A stretch of DNA of 64,000 nucleotides from assembly GCF_020616555.1 (NCBI RefSeq), contig NZ_CP085173.1:806001-870000 (forward strand). The letters run 5' to 3'. Both the position numbers and the translations under genes were made by a program. The stretch is from Streptomyces longhuiensis (GTDB taxonomy: Bacteria > Actinomycetota > Actinomycetes > Streptomycetales > Streptomycetaceae). The notes below the pieces were generated by a model. It was given only the letters and a program-made list of their open reading frames with translations. It did no database searches and was not told the DNA's origin. Of the stretch, positions 42,941 to 52,001 are shown in pieces (the stretch's first letter is position 1; the number at the start of each line of letters is the position of its first letter).

Positions 42941-45900
42941 ATGACGTTCGACACCCTGTTGGTCGCCAACCGCGGCGAGATCGCGTCACGCATCATCCGC
43001 ACCGCTCGCCGGCTCGGCCTGCGCACCGTCGCGGTCTACTCCGACCCGGACCGCGGGGCCGAGCACGTTCGTCTGGCCGACGAGGCCGTACGGCTCGGCC
43101 CGGCCCCCGCCAAGGACTCCTACCTCGACGCCGCTCTGATCCTCAAGGCCGCCCAGGACACCGGAGCCGGCGCCGTCCACCCCGGCTACGGCTTCCTGTC
43201 CGAGGACGCCGACTTCGCCCGCCGCTGCGCCGCAGCGGGCCTGATCTTCGTCGGCCCCACCCCTGAACAACTGGAGCTGTTCGGCGCCAAGCACACCGCA
43301 CGCGCCGCCGCTCATGAGGCGGGCGTGCCGCTCGCCCCGGGCACCGGGCTGCTGCCCGACGTGGCTGCCGCCCTCGCGGCGGCCGAGGGGATCGGCTACC
43401 CGGTCATGCTCAAAGCGACCGGCGGGGGCGGCGGGATCGGCATGCAGGCGTGCCACGACGCCGACGCCCTCGAAGACGCCTGGGAACGGGTGCAGCGCGT
43501 GGCCGCCGCCTCCTTCTCCTCCGCCGGCGTCTTCCTGGAACGGCTCGTCGAGCGCGCCCGCCACGTCGAGGTGCAGGTCTTCGGCGACGGCGAGGGCCGC
43601 GTCGCCACCCTCGGCGACCGCGACTGTTCACTGCAGCGCCGCAACCAGAAAGTCCTGGAGGAGGCACCCGCCCCGGGTCTCCCGGACGCGGTACGCAAGC
43701 AACTGGCAACCTCGGCACGGGACTTGTGCGCGTCCGTGAACTACCGCTCTGCCGGCACGGTCGAGTTCGTGTACGACGCCGCCCGCGAGGAGGCGTACTT
43801 CCTCGAGGTCAACACCCGACTCCAGGTCGAGCACCCGGTCACCGAGGAGATCTACGGCGTCGACCTCGTGGAGTGGATGCTGCGCCTCGCGCAGGGCGAC
43901 ACCAAGGTCGTCACCATGCCGCTGACACCGAAGGGCCACGCTGTCGAGGCACGCGTCTACGCCGAGGACCCCTCCCGCGGCCACCGGCCGAGCGCCGGCC
44001 TGTTGACCCGCGTCGCCTTCCCCGAGAGCGTCCGCGTCGACACCTGGGTGGAGACCGGCACCGAGGTCACCACCTCCTACGACCCGATGCTCGCCAAGGT
44101 CGTCGCGCACGGCAGCGACCGCGCCGAGGCACTCGACAAGCTGGACACCGCTCTTGCCGCGACCCGCCTCGACGGCATCGAGACCAACCTCGGTCTGGTG
44201 CGCGCCGCGCTCCAGGACGCCGACGTGCGCCGAGCGGCCCACTCCACCGCTTCGCTCGCCACGATCAGCGATCCGACGCCGCGCGTCGAGGTCGTCGCGG
44301 CGGGCACCTTGACCACCGTGCAGGACTGGCCCGGACGCACCGGCCACTGGCAGGTCGGCGTCCCCCCGTGCGGACCGATGGACGACCTCTCCTTCCGGCT
44401 CGGCAACACCGCCCTCGGCAACACCGAGGGCGCACCCGGCCTCGAGTGCACCTTGCAGGGCCCCTCCCTCCGCTTCACCCACCCGACGACGGTGTGCGTC
44501 ACCGGCGCCCCCGCACCGGTGACCATCGACGGCGTCGCCGTACCGCAGTGGGAGCCGGTCACCGTCGAAGCCGGGCGGACACTGGCCGTCGGGTCACCCG
44601 ACGAGCACGGCCTGCGCACCTACGTGCTGTTCGCGGGCGGCCTGGACATACCGGAGTTCCTGGGCAGCGCAGCCACGTTCACCCTCGGCCGGTTCGGCGG
44701 ACACGGCGGTCGCGCCCTGCGTGCGGGCGATGTCCTGCACGGCGGTGAGCAGCGCCCGGAGACGTCCGTCGTGCCCCTCGACCGGCGCCCGGCCTTCGGC
44801 GGAGCGTGGCACATCGGCGCGGTCGAAGGCCCGCACGCCGCTCCCGAGTTCTTCACCGAGGACGACATCCGCGACTTCTACACAGCGCACTGGAAGGTGC
44901 ACTTCAACTCGGCGCGCACCGGTGTGCGCCTCGTCGGCCCCAGGCCGCGCTGGGCGCGCACGGACGGCGGCGAGGCCGGCCTGCACCCGTCCAACATCCA
45001 CGACACGCCGTACTCCGTCGGCGCCGTCGACTACACCGGCGACATGCCCGTCATGCTCGGCCCCGACGGGCCCTCCCTGGGCGGCTTCGTCTGCCCGGCG
45101 ACGATCGTGACCGGACAGCGCTGGAAGCTCGGCCAGCTCCGTCCCGGCGACACGGTCCGCTTCGTCCCGGTGACCACCGAGGCCGCCGCCGGACTGCGGC
45201 GGAACCCGGCCGCGGTACCGCGCGCCGATCGGGAGACGGTCGTCGACGGCGGCATCCTCGCCCGCCTGCCACAGACCGGGACCCGCCCGTCGGTCACCTA
45301 CCGGCGCAGCGGCGACGACAACCTCCTCATCGAGTACGGACCGATGCAGCTCGACCTGGCCCTGCGCATGCGGATCCACGCACTCGCGCAGGCGCTGGCC
45401 GAGCAAGGACTCGACGGCGTCGACGACCTGACCCCGGGCATCCGTTCCCTCCAGGTCCGTACGGATCCCGACGTCCTGCCTCAGGAGAAGCTCCTCGAGA
45501 TCGCCCGGCGCGTGGAGGAGGAACTCCCCGCCCCCGACGAGCTGGTGGTACCCAGCCGCATCGTCCACCTCCCGCTGTCCTGGGACGATCCGGCGACCCG
45601 CGAGGCCATCGCCCGCTACATGGCGGGCGTGCGCGACGACGCCCCCTGGTGTCCCTGGAACATCGAGTTCATCCGCCGCGTCAACGGCCTGGAGACCGTG
45701 GAGGACGTGTACCGCACCGTCTTCGATGCCGAGTACCTGGTGATGGGGCTCGGGGACGTGTACCTGGGCGCGCCGGTCGCCACCCCGCTGGACCCGCGGC
45801 ACCGGCTGGTCACGACCAAGTACAACCCGGCCCGTACCTGGACCGCGGAGAACTCGGTGGGCATCGGCGGCGCGTACCTGTGCGTCTACGGCATGGAGGG

Positions 45901-46528
45901 CCCCGGCGGCTACCAGTTCGTCGGCCGCACCACACAGGTGTGGTCGGGCTGGCAGCAGCGCGGCGCCTTCGAGCCGGGCAGGCCCTGGCTGCTGCGCTTC
46001 TTCGACCGGATCAGGTGGTATCCGGTCGAGGCGGAGGAACTCCTGGAACTGCGCGCGGACATCATGTCCGGCCGGTTCGTACCGAGGATCGAGGAGGGTT
46101 CCTTCTCGCTCGCCGAGTACCAGAGGTTCCTCGTCGAGAACGCGGAGTCGATCGCCGAGTTCCGGGCCGGGCAGAGCGCGGCGTTCCGCGCGGAGCGCGA
46201 CGCCTGGGAAGCGGCCGGCGAGTTCACCCGCGAGCAAGTGGCCACCGAGGCCGCCCCGCCGGCCACCGACGTCGAGGTCCCCGACGGCGGCCACGTGATC
46301 GAAGCCGAGTTCACCGCCTCCGTCTGGCAGGTCAACGTCGAGATCGGCGACCGTGTTTCGGCCGGACAGCCGCTCCTCGCGCTGGAGGCGATGAAGATGG
46401 AGTCCCGGGTGCCGGCCCCCGCCGACGGTATCGTCACCAAGATCCTGACCAAGCCGGGCAGCCAGGTCGAGGCGGGCACCGCCCTCGTCGTCCTCGCTCC
46501 CGTCGACACCGTGGAGGCAGCCGCGTGA
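42941..46528 (+). CDS. Biotin-dependent urea/guanidine carboxylase
   Basis: A 1195-residue single-chain carboxylase. Biotin carboxylase is about 1-445 (MTFDTLLVANRGEIASRIIR; ATP-grasp KATGGGGGIGMQACHD; RDCSLQRRNQKVLEEAPAP; FLEVNTRLQVEHPVTE). The carboxyltransferase follows as two KipA/KipI-type halves: about 447-750 (VVAAGTLTTVQDWPGRTGHW) and about 770-1020 (TYRRSGDDNLLIEYGPMQLD; KYNPARTWTAENSVGIGGAY). The biotinyl domain is at the end, with biotinylated Lys near 1152 in LALEAMKMES. Presence of two DUF1989 partners suggests guanidine as substrate rather than urea. It overlaps the allophanate hydrolase gene by four bases (GTGA). Confidence 0.95.
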   Translation: MTFDTLLVANRGEIASRIIRTARRLGLRTVAVYSDPDRGAEHVRLADEAVRLGPAPAKDSYLDAALILKAAQDTGAGAVHPGYGFLSEDADFARRCAAAGLIFVGPTPEQLELFGAKHTARAAAHEAGVPLAPGTGLLPDVAAALAAAEGIGYPVMLKATGGGGGIGMQACHDADALEDAWERVQRVAAASFSSAGVFLERLVERARHVEVQVFGDGEGRVATLGDRDCSLQRRNQKVLEEAPAPGLPDAVRKQLATSARDLCASVNYRSAGTVEFVYDAAREEAYFLEVNTRLQVEHPVTEEIYGVDLVEWMLRLAQGDTKVVTMPLTPKGHAVEARVYAEDPSRGHRPSAGLLTRVAFPESVRVDTWVETGTEVTTSYDPMLAKVVAHGSDRAEALDKLDTALAATRLDGIETNLGLVRAALQDADVRRAAHSTASLATISDPTPRVEVVAAGTLTTVQDWPGRTGHWQVGVPPCGPMDDLSFRLGNTALGNTEGAPGLECTLQGPSLRFTHPTTVCVTGAPAPVTIDGVAVPQWEPVTVEAGRTLAVGSPDEHGLRTYVLFAGGLDIPEFLGSAATFTLGRFGGHGGRALRAGDVLHGGEQRPETSVVPLDRRPAFGGAWHIGAVEGPHAAPEFFTEDDIRDFYTAHWKVHFNSARTGVRLVGPRPRWARTDGGEAGLHPSNIHDTPYSVGAVDYTGDMPVMLGPDGPSLGGFVCPATIVTGQRWKLGQLRPGDTVRFVPVTTEAAAGLRRNPAAVPRADRETVVDGGILARLPQTGTRPSVTYRRSGDDNLLIEYGPMQLDLALRMRIHALAQALAEQGLDGVDDLTPGIRSLQVRTDPDVLPQEKLLEIARRVEEELPAPDELVVPSRIVHLPLSWDDPATREAIARYMAGVRDDAPWCPWNIEFIRRVNGLETVEDVYRTVFDAEYLVMGLGDVYLGAPVATPLDPRHRLVTTKYNPARTWTAENSVGIGGAYLCVYGMEGPGGYQFVGRTTQVWSGWQQRGAFEPGRPWLLRFFDRIRWYPVEAEELLELRADIMSGRFVPRIEEGSFSLAEYQRFLVENAESIAEFRAGQSAAFRAERDAWEAAGEFTREQVATEAAPPATDVEVPDGGHVIEAEFTASVWQVNVEIGDRVSAGQPLLALEAMKMESRVPAPADGIVTKILTKPGSQVEAGTALVVLAPVDTVEAAA

Positions 46529-48192
46529 TCACCGCAGTGGAACGGGTGCGGGCCGCCTACGCACGCATCGCGCAGGTGGACCGGCCCGAGGTGTGGATCG
46601 GTCTGCGCCCGCAGGCCGCTGCGGAGTCGGACGCCGCCGCGGTCGACGCGAAGGTCGCCGCCGGTGACCGGCTGCCGCTGGCCGGGGCGGTGCTGGCGGT
46701 CAAGGGCAACATCGACGTGGCCGGACTGCCGACCACCGCCGGCTGCCCCGCCTACGCCTACGAGCCGGACACCGACGCCCCGGCCGTGGCGCGTCTGAAG
46801 GCTGCGGGCGCCGTGGTCCTCGGCACCACGAACCTCGACCAGTTCGCGACCGGCCTGGTCGGCACCCGCAGCCCGTACGGCGCGGTCCGCAACGCCCTCT
46901 CCCCGGAGCACGTGTCCGGCGGTTCCTCGTCCGGATCCGCGGTCGCCGTCGCGCTCGGTATCGCCGACATCGCGCTCGGCACGGACACCGCGGGCTCGGG
47001 CCGTGTCCCGGCGGCCTTCAACGGCATCGTCGGTCTCAAGCCGACCTTCGGGGTGATCCCGGCCGAGGGCGTCGTCCCGGCCTGTGCCTCGCTCGACTGC
47101 CTCACGGTCTTCGCCCGCACGCTCCCCGAAGCCGAGCAGGCGCTGTCCCTCATGGCAGCGCCGTCCGGGCGGCCACCGTCGGCTCCGGCCCCGCGCCGCC
47201 CCGGTCCGTGGCGGATCGCCGTCCCGGAAGCCGGGCAACTGGGCCGGCTGGACACCGGCTGGACCGAGGCGTTCGAAGCGGCGGCGCAGCGGCTCGCCGA
47301 CGCGGGCGCCGAGCTCCTGCCCGTCGACCTCGCGCCGTTCACGGAGGCGGCGGCGATGCTGTACGAGGGCGCGTTCGTCGCCGAGCGCTACACCGCCGTC
47401 GGCGCCTTCATCGACGCGCACACGGACTCGCCGGACCTCGACCCGACCGTGGCCGGAATCATCTCCCGGGCCAAGGACATCCCGGCCCACCAGCTCTACG
47501 CCGACCAGCAGAAGCTTGCGTCTCTCCGCACCCGGGCCCTGGCCACCCTGGGCGACGCGGACGCACTGCTCCTGCCGACCGCGCCGGGCCACCCGACCGT
47601 CGCCGAGGTCGCGGCCGACCCGCTGGGCGCCAATGCCCGCCTCGGCCGATTCACCAACTCCACCAATCTCTTCGACCTGGCGGCGGTCGCCGTGCCCGCG
47701 GGCAACGTGAACGGGCTGCCGTTCGGTGTCATGCTGATCGGCCCGGCCTTCACGGACGAGCGGCTCGTCCGCATCGCCGGGCTGCTCGCCGACCCGCCCG
47801 TGCGGCTCGCGGTGATCGGCGCGCATCTGTCCGGACAGCCCCTGAACGGCCAACTCCTCGCAGTGGGCGGGCGACTGGTGCGTAGCACCACGACCGCGCA
47901 GGCCTACCGGCTGTACGCGCTGGACACCCTGCCTCCGAAGCCGGGACTGGTCCGGGTCGGCACAAGCGGAGGCGGAGGCACGATCGAGGCCGAGGTGTGG
48001 CAACTGCCCGCCGAGGGACTGGGTAAGTTCCTCGCCGCGTTGCCCCGCCCGATGGCGCTCGGAAGCGTGGAACTCTCGGACGGAAGCTTCGTGACCGGCT
48101 TCCTCTGCGAGCCCCAGGCCGTCGAGGGCGCCCATGAGATCACCTCATACGGCGGCTGGCGCGCGTACCTGGCCGCGTTGCCCCGCCCCTGA
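46525..48192 (+). CDS. atzF: Allophanate hydrolase
   Basis: A 555-residue enzyme with an amidase-signature domain (about 1-420) and the C-terminal AtzF domain (about 440-555). The triad is Lys in GAVLAVKGNIDVAG (about 56), cis-Ser in EHVSGGSSSGSAVAV (about 134) and nucleophile Ser in GTDTAGSGRVPAAF (about 157). The C-terminal end, GSVELSDGSFVTGFLCEPQA then ITSYGGWRAYL, is specific to allophanate hydrolases. It converts allophanate to two ammonia and two CO2, the final step of both urea carboxylase and guanidine pathways. GTG start within the carboxylase stop. Confidence 0.96.
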   Translation: MITAVERVRAAYARIAQVDRPEVWIGLRPQAAAESDAAAVDAKVAAGDRLPLAGAVLAVKGNIDVAGLPTTAGCPAYAYEPDTDAPAVARLKAAGAVVLGTTNLDQFATGLVGTRSPYGAVRNALSPEHVSGGSSSGSAVAVALGIADIALGTDTAGSGRVPAAFNGIVGLKPTFGVIPAEGVVPACASLDCLTVFARTLPEAEQALSLMAAPSGRPPSAPAPRRPGPWRIAVPEAGQLGRLDTGWTEAFEAAAQRLADAGAELLPVDLAPFTEAAAMLYEGAFVAERYTAVGAFIDAHTDSPDLDPTVAGIISRAKDIPAHQLYADQQKLASLRTRALATLGDADALLLPTAPGHPTVAEVAADPLGANARLGRFTNSTNLFDLAAVAVPAGNVNGLPFGVMLIGPAFTDERLVRIAGLLADPPVRLAVIGAHLSGQPLNGQLLAVGGRLVRSTTTAQAYRLYALDTLPPKPGLVRVGTSGGGGTIEAEVWQLPAEGLGKFLAALPRPMALGSVELSDGSFVTGFLCEPQAVEGAHEITSYGGWRAYLAALPRP

Positions 48193-48334
48193 GACCCGCA
48201 CTGACCGGATACCTCCCGACCTGACGAAACGCTCCTCGCCGCGCCGCCGTTGACGTAACTGGCCAAGCACAGAGCGAACTTGAGGTGCACATGTGCCAGG
48301 AAGGCTGAGAGCGGTCAGGGCGCCGCAGATCCGT

Positions 48335-49108
48335 TCACAGGCTGCGGACCAAACCCCCGTCGCAGCGCAGCGCGGTCCCGGTGATGTACGAGGCAGGGAC
48401 GCCGCACAGGAAGGCGGCGGACGCCCCGAACTCGGCAGGAGTGCCGTACCGGCCCGCGGGGATCGTGGCCTTGGAGGCGGCCTCGATCTCGGTGACGGGA
48501 CGCTGCTCGCGTTCGGCCCGTGCGGCGTCCAGCGCCGCCACCCGGTCGGTGGCGATCCGCCCGGGCAGCAGCAGGTTGACGGTGACGCCGTCCGCCGCCA
48601 CCTCGGTGGCGAGGGTCTTCAGGTACGCGGCCAGGGCGGCCCGTCCGGCGTTGGAGAGGGCGAGCCCGGCCAGTGGCGCGGCGATTCCGCTGGAGCCGAT
48701 CGCCAGGATGCGGCCCCAGGCTCGACGCCGCATCGCGGGCAAGGCCAGTGCCACCAGCCGCTGTTGGGCCAGCAGGAGCGAGTCCACGGCCGCGGCGATG
48801 TCGCCGGTGTCCAGGTCCGCAGCGGCGCCTGGCCGGGGGCCCGGTCCGTTGAGGACCAGGATGTCCGGGTCGCCGTACGCTTCGCGGGCCGCCTCGACCA
48901 GCGCCTGCGGCCCGTCCGGGGCGGACAGGTCGGCCTGCACCGCTACCGCTTCGGGCAACGTGGCCGCGATCTGCTGGGCGAGCTCGCCACGTCGCCCGGC
49001 CACCACGACCGAGGCCCCTTCGTCGGCCAGCGCTTCGGCGACCGCCCGGCCCAGGCCGCCGGTGGAGGCGGCGACCAGTGCGACACGGCCGCGGATACCG
49101 AGATCCAT
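48335..49108 (-). CDS. SDR-fold oxidoreductase with non-canonical active site
   Basis: A 257-residue short-chain dehydrogenase. The cofactor motif is ALVAASTGGLGRAVAEALA (TGGLG, about 15-19). The NNAG-like motif reads LNGPGPRPG. The usual catalytic Ser is present in ILAIGSSG, but where Y-x-x-x-K is expected the sequence reads AGLALSNAGRAALAAYLKTL, with no tyrosine and Arg in place of Lys. Some SDRs of this SNxxR type are known from actinobacterial genomes, with unclear reaction. It overlaps the DHDPS-like gene by one base (TGATG), so the two act together. Confidence 0.9.
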   Translation of the reverse strand: MDLGIRGRVALVAASTGGLGRAVAEALADEGASVVVAGRRGELAQQIAATLPEAVAVQADLSAPDGPQALVEAAREAYGDPDILVLNGPGPRPGAAADLDTGDIAAAVDSLLLAQQRLVALALPAMRRRAWGRILAIGSSGIAAPLAGLALSNAGRAALAAYLKTLATEVAADGVTVNLLLPGRIATDRVAALDAARAEREQRPVTEIEAASKATIPAGRYGTPAEFGASAAFLCGVPASYITGTALRCDGGLVRSL

Positions 49109-50025
49109 CAGCGCACCTCCTTGGGCAGCGCGGCGAGGTGCCGTTCCAGCTGCGGGACCAAGGCCTCGGGCAGCCGCGGGGCCGGCGGCCGCACCCCCGA
49201 CTCCGTGATCAGGCCGCGCCGCCGGATGGCCTCCTTGCGCAGCGCCAGCCCGATCCCGACCTGGGCCTCGAAGTTCACGAGCGGCAGATACGGCAGGTAG
49301 GCCTCCCGGGCCGCGTCGTGTCCGCCGCTGCGCCAGGCCTCGACGCAGGCGATCAGGCCCTCGGGGCAGGAGAAGCCGGTCATCGCCCCGGCGGCGCCGG
49401 CCGCCAGTTCGTCGAGCAGGCCCAGCCCGCCCAGGCCGCCGAAGACCGGCACGTCGAGTTCGGCAGTGAGTCTGGCGACGGCAGCCGGAGTGGGCGGCGC
49501 CTCGGCCTTCACCGCCACCGCCGAGGGAACCGCCCGGACGGCACGGACCAGGTCGGCGGTGCGGATGGCGACCCGGCTGGTCTCCGGGTAGTCCTGGACC
49601 ACGATCCCGGCGCCGGTGGCGTCGTGGACCGCGTTGAGGTGGGCCGCGACCACCTGCGGATCAGGCGAGTTGACCTGCACCATCAGTCCGGCGAGGCGGT
49701 CTCCGACCACTTCGCGAACCAGCCGGGCCTCCTCGAGCACCGGTGCCGTGGCGAGCCCGGTCACACCGACGACCAGCGGCAGGCTCACCGTGTCGACCAC
49801 CGTCTCCAGCACCGTGCGGCGCTCCCCGGCGGAGAGCCGGGCGGCCTCGCCGAAGACGCCGAGCACGGTCAGACCGGTGGTGCCGATCTGTTCGTAGTGC
49901 TTCACCAGCCTGGTCAGGCTCGGCTCGTCCACCTCAAGAGCGGATCCGAGGAAGGGTGTGGCGACCACGCCCCACACGCCGGGTGCGAGCTTCTCGGGCA
50001 TCCGTGGGCTCCCCGCTCCCCTCAT
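49108..50025 (-). CDS. Dihydrodipicolinate synthase/NAL-family aldolase
   Basis: A 305-residue class I aldolase of the DapA superfamily. The family start LAPGVWGVVATPFLGSALEV then SLTRLVKHYEQIGTTGLTVL and GVFGEAARLSAGERRTVLET match. The catalytic tyrosine is probably in IVVQDYPETSRVA (about 142) and the Schiff-base lysine in AVAVKAEAPPTPAAV (about 171). It likely cleaves or forms a 2-keto-3-deoxy acid rather than serving lysine synthesis. The ATG at 50025 overlaps the truncated hydratase by ATGA; ATG 50001 with GGGGAG is an alternative. Confidence 0.9.
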   Translation of the reverse strand: MRGAGSPRMPEKLAPGVWGVVATPFLGSALEVDEPSLTRLVKHYEQIGTTGLTVLGVFGEAARLSAGERRTVLETVVDTVSLPLVVGVTGLATAPVLEEARLVREVVGDRLAGLMVQVNSPDPQVVAAHLNAVHDATGAGIVVQDYPETSRVAIRTADLVRAVRAVPSAVAVKAEAPPTPAAVARLTAELDVPVFGGLGGLGLLDELAAGAAGAMTGFSCPEGLIACVEAWRSGGHDAAREAYLPYLPLVNFEAQVGIGLALRKEAIRRRGLITESGVRPPAPRLPEALVPQLERHLAALPKEVR

Positions 50026-50396
50026 CGTCCCGGCCAGACCGGCGGCCGCTTCTGCTGGAAGGCGAGCACGCCCTCCTTGCCGTCCTCACTGTCGAGCGCC
50101 GCCATCAGCGCCGGCGTACGCAGCTTGTGGGCGTCCTGCGGCGAGAGCCCGCTGCCCCGCTGGACCATCTGCTTGATGGCTCGCAATGACGTGGGGGCAC
50201 AGGCGAGGATGTCGGCGACCCAGCGGTTGACGGCCTTGTCCAACTGCTCGGTGGGGCGTGCCGTTTCGAGCCGCGCGTGCTCCCCTGCAGCCAGACAGAC
50301 AACCACCACCTTGGGACCCACTTCGGAGGGAAGGGCGGCAAACGCCCCCGGACCGAAGCGACCGGAGCCCACTTCCCACTTCTGGTTCGGCAGCAC
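50022..50396 (-). pseudogene. Enoyl-CoA hydratase/isomerase, C-terminal fragment
   Basis: Only the C-terminal helical part of a crotonase is present: LDKAVNRWVADILACAPTSL then RAIKQMVQRGSGLSPQDAHK, and DGKEGVLAFQQKRPPVWPGR. Intact members need about 160 more residues with the oxyanion hole. The preceding residues up to the first ATG at 50396 (MLPNQKWEVGSGRFG) do not resemble the family. The end overlaps the aldolase gene by ATGA, the way an intact operon would. Rearrangement near 50240-50400 has removed the rest. Confidence 0.75.
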
Positions 50397-50942
50397 GGCC
50401 GGGCCCCGACCGGACTGACACCTGGACCGGTTACGTGGTCAACTCCACGACCAACACCCCTACAAGCACGGGAACTTGGCCCGCATGCTCCTCAGCCGGA
50501 AGCCTCAAGCCGAGCGGCTTCGGCTTCGGCTTCGGCTTCGGCTTCGGCTTCGGCTTCGGCTTCGGCTTCGGCTTCGGCTTCGGCTTCGGCTTCGGCGAGT
50601 GCTACAAGTCGGTCGCCGACTGCGCCTCGACCCCGTGCACGCAGCCGTGCGGGGGTGCCCCGTTCGCATCCCCTGAACCCGGCACGGGCACGCACCAACA
50701 CCAGCGCGTACATCTACGGCCCGTACAAGGCAGCCGCGGCGGCACCCCCTCGGCCGACTCCTGACAGATGCACCGGACTACGGCTTGATCCCCTACCAAT
50801 CCCCGGCAGGGCGGTGGAGCCGCCGTGTCGGCGCCGCGACTCCACCGCCCTGCCCGCCCATGAGCCCGTCGATCGGCTCACAGCGTTCGCCTATGACCGT
50901 CTCGGATTTTCGCGACTCAGCCCGGACGGCTTGAACTTTCCA
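50397..50942. other. Gene-free stretch with hexanucleotide microsatellite
   Basis: No gene is supported in about 545 bases. Several frames cross the stretch only because the repeat and GC content avoid stops. The right-hand end contains no clear terminator. The left end marks the breakpoint of the hydratase fragment. Confidence 0.55.
50515..50596. repeat. GGCTTC hexanucleotide microsatellite, about 13.7 copies
   Basis: CGGCTT is repeated without interruption over 82 bases. Reading frames would give Gly-Phe, Ala-Ser or Arg-Leu dipeptides on one strand and Glu-Ala or Lys-Pro-type on the other. Such long pure repeats are rare in bacteria and are prone to slippage. Confidence 0.95.
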
Positions 50943-52001
50943 TCAGAGCATGATGAGCAGACGTGTATTCGGCTTGAGCTTCCTGTTCACCGAACGACTC
51001 TGCACGTACACCTCCAACTTGGGATTGTTCCCCGCCTTCACCGAGACAGTTCCCTGGATCCCCGTACCGAACAGAAGACTGCGCGCCGCGTCGCCCGTAT
51101 AGGCGCGGTCGGTGTCCTTCTCGACCACGATGACTTCCTTGTTCTGCTGAACCTGAGCCCGGGCGCCCAGCTGGTAGTAACACGCTCCACGTTCGTACGT
51201 CACTCCCGGATGCGAATCGACGAAGGGGCGAATCTCGATCTCCTTGTCGACCTTCAGGAGCCGGTACTTGTCGGCCGGAACGGGTTCGAGGTTCGCCCGC
51301 ACCTCGTCGACCGATATGTCCTGACCGACGGCGAACAGGTTCTTCGTGCCGCGCACTCCCTGCTCGCGGCCCCGGAGGAAGCTGGTCGCGGCGGCGCGCA
51401 CGGTGCCGATCGCCTCCTCGACGCCCTTCTGGGAGTCCGCATCCCAGATGGCGATGTTTCCGGCCGGGAACCCGTAGTTCTGCGCGGTGCGCTTGGCCAG
51501 GGAGTTCGGAACGAGGATCGCGGAAGTCCAGTGCCCCGGAAGCCCGCCCATCGTCGCTGTGATCCTGTCGAGCCAGGGGCCGAGGATGGTCGGATCGCCG
51601 TCGTGCCGCCTGTCGCCGCCGGAGGCGTTCTCCTCGCCGTCCGTCACCACGATCTGGAGAAAGCTGTGCTCGCCGTATTCCTCCCAGATGTGGCCCAGGT
51701 CGTCCAGAGACTTCAAGGAAGCCTCGATGAGGGCCGTAGCCCCATTGTTGACCTGGTACAGACCCCGCATGGACGGCAGATGCTTCACGTCCATGTCCCA
51801 GACGAGATTCTCCACCCGGTGATCGAAAGAGTAGAGACTGATCCGGGTCTCATGTCCGAGGCTGTCCGATTCGGCCTTCAGGCCGGCCACGAACTCGTCC
51901 ACTACGCGGATGAGTTGATTCTGGTGCGGGCGCATGGAACCGGAACAATCAACGACCAGCGCGACGTGATTCACCTTGTGCTTGATCTTGTTTGCGGACA
52001 T
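50943..52001 (-). CDS. von Willebrand factor type A domain protein
   Basis: A 352-residue cytosolic protein. The MIDAS metal site is visible: DxSxS in VALVVDCSGSMRPHQNQLIR (about 14-33), a threonine in VNNGATALIEASL (about 90), and Asp in LQIVVTDGEENASGGD (about 118). The domain covers about 10-200. The C-terminal part (about 215-352) has no match that I know; it includes FLRGREQGVRGTKNLFAVGQ and KDTDRAYTGDAARSLLFG. The ATG at 52001 has GGAGGGGGAG upstream. VWA proteins of this type often belong to stress (TerY-like) or defence systems, but no partner is adjacent. Confidence 0.9.
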   Translation of the reverse strand: MSANKIKHKVNHVALVVDCSGSMRPHQNQLIRVVDEFVAGLKAESDSLGHETRISLYSFDHRVENLVWDMDVKHLPSMRGLYQVNNGATALIEASLKSLDDLGHIWEEYGEHSFLQIVVTDGEENASGGDRRHDGDPTILGPWLDRITATMGGLPGHWTSAILVPNSLAKRTAQNYGFPAGNIAIWDADSQKGVEEAIGTVRAAATSFLRGREQGVRGTKNLFAVGQDISVDEVRANLEPVPADKYRLLKVDKEIEIRPFVDSHPGVTYERGACYYQLGARAQVQQNKEVIVVEKDTDRAYTGDAARSLLFGTGIQGTVSVKAGNNPKLEVYVQSRSVNRKLKPNTRLLIML

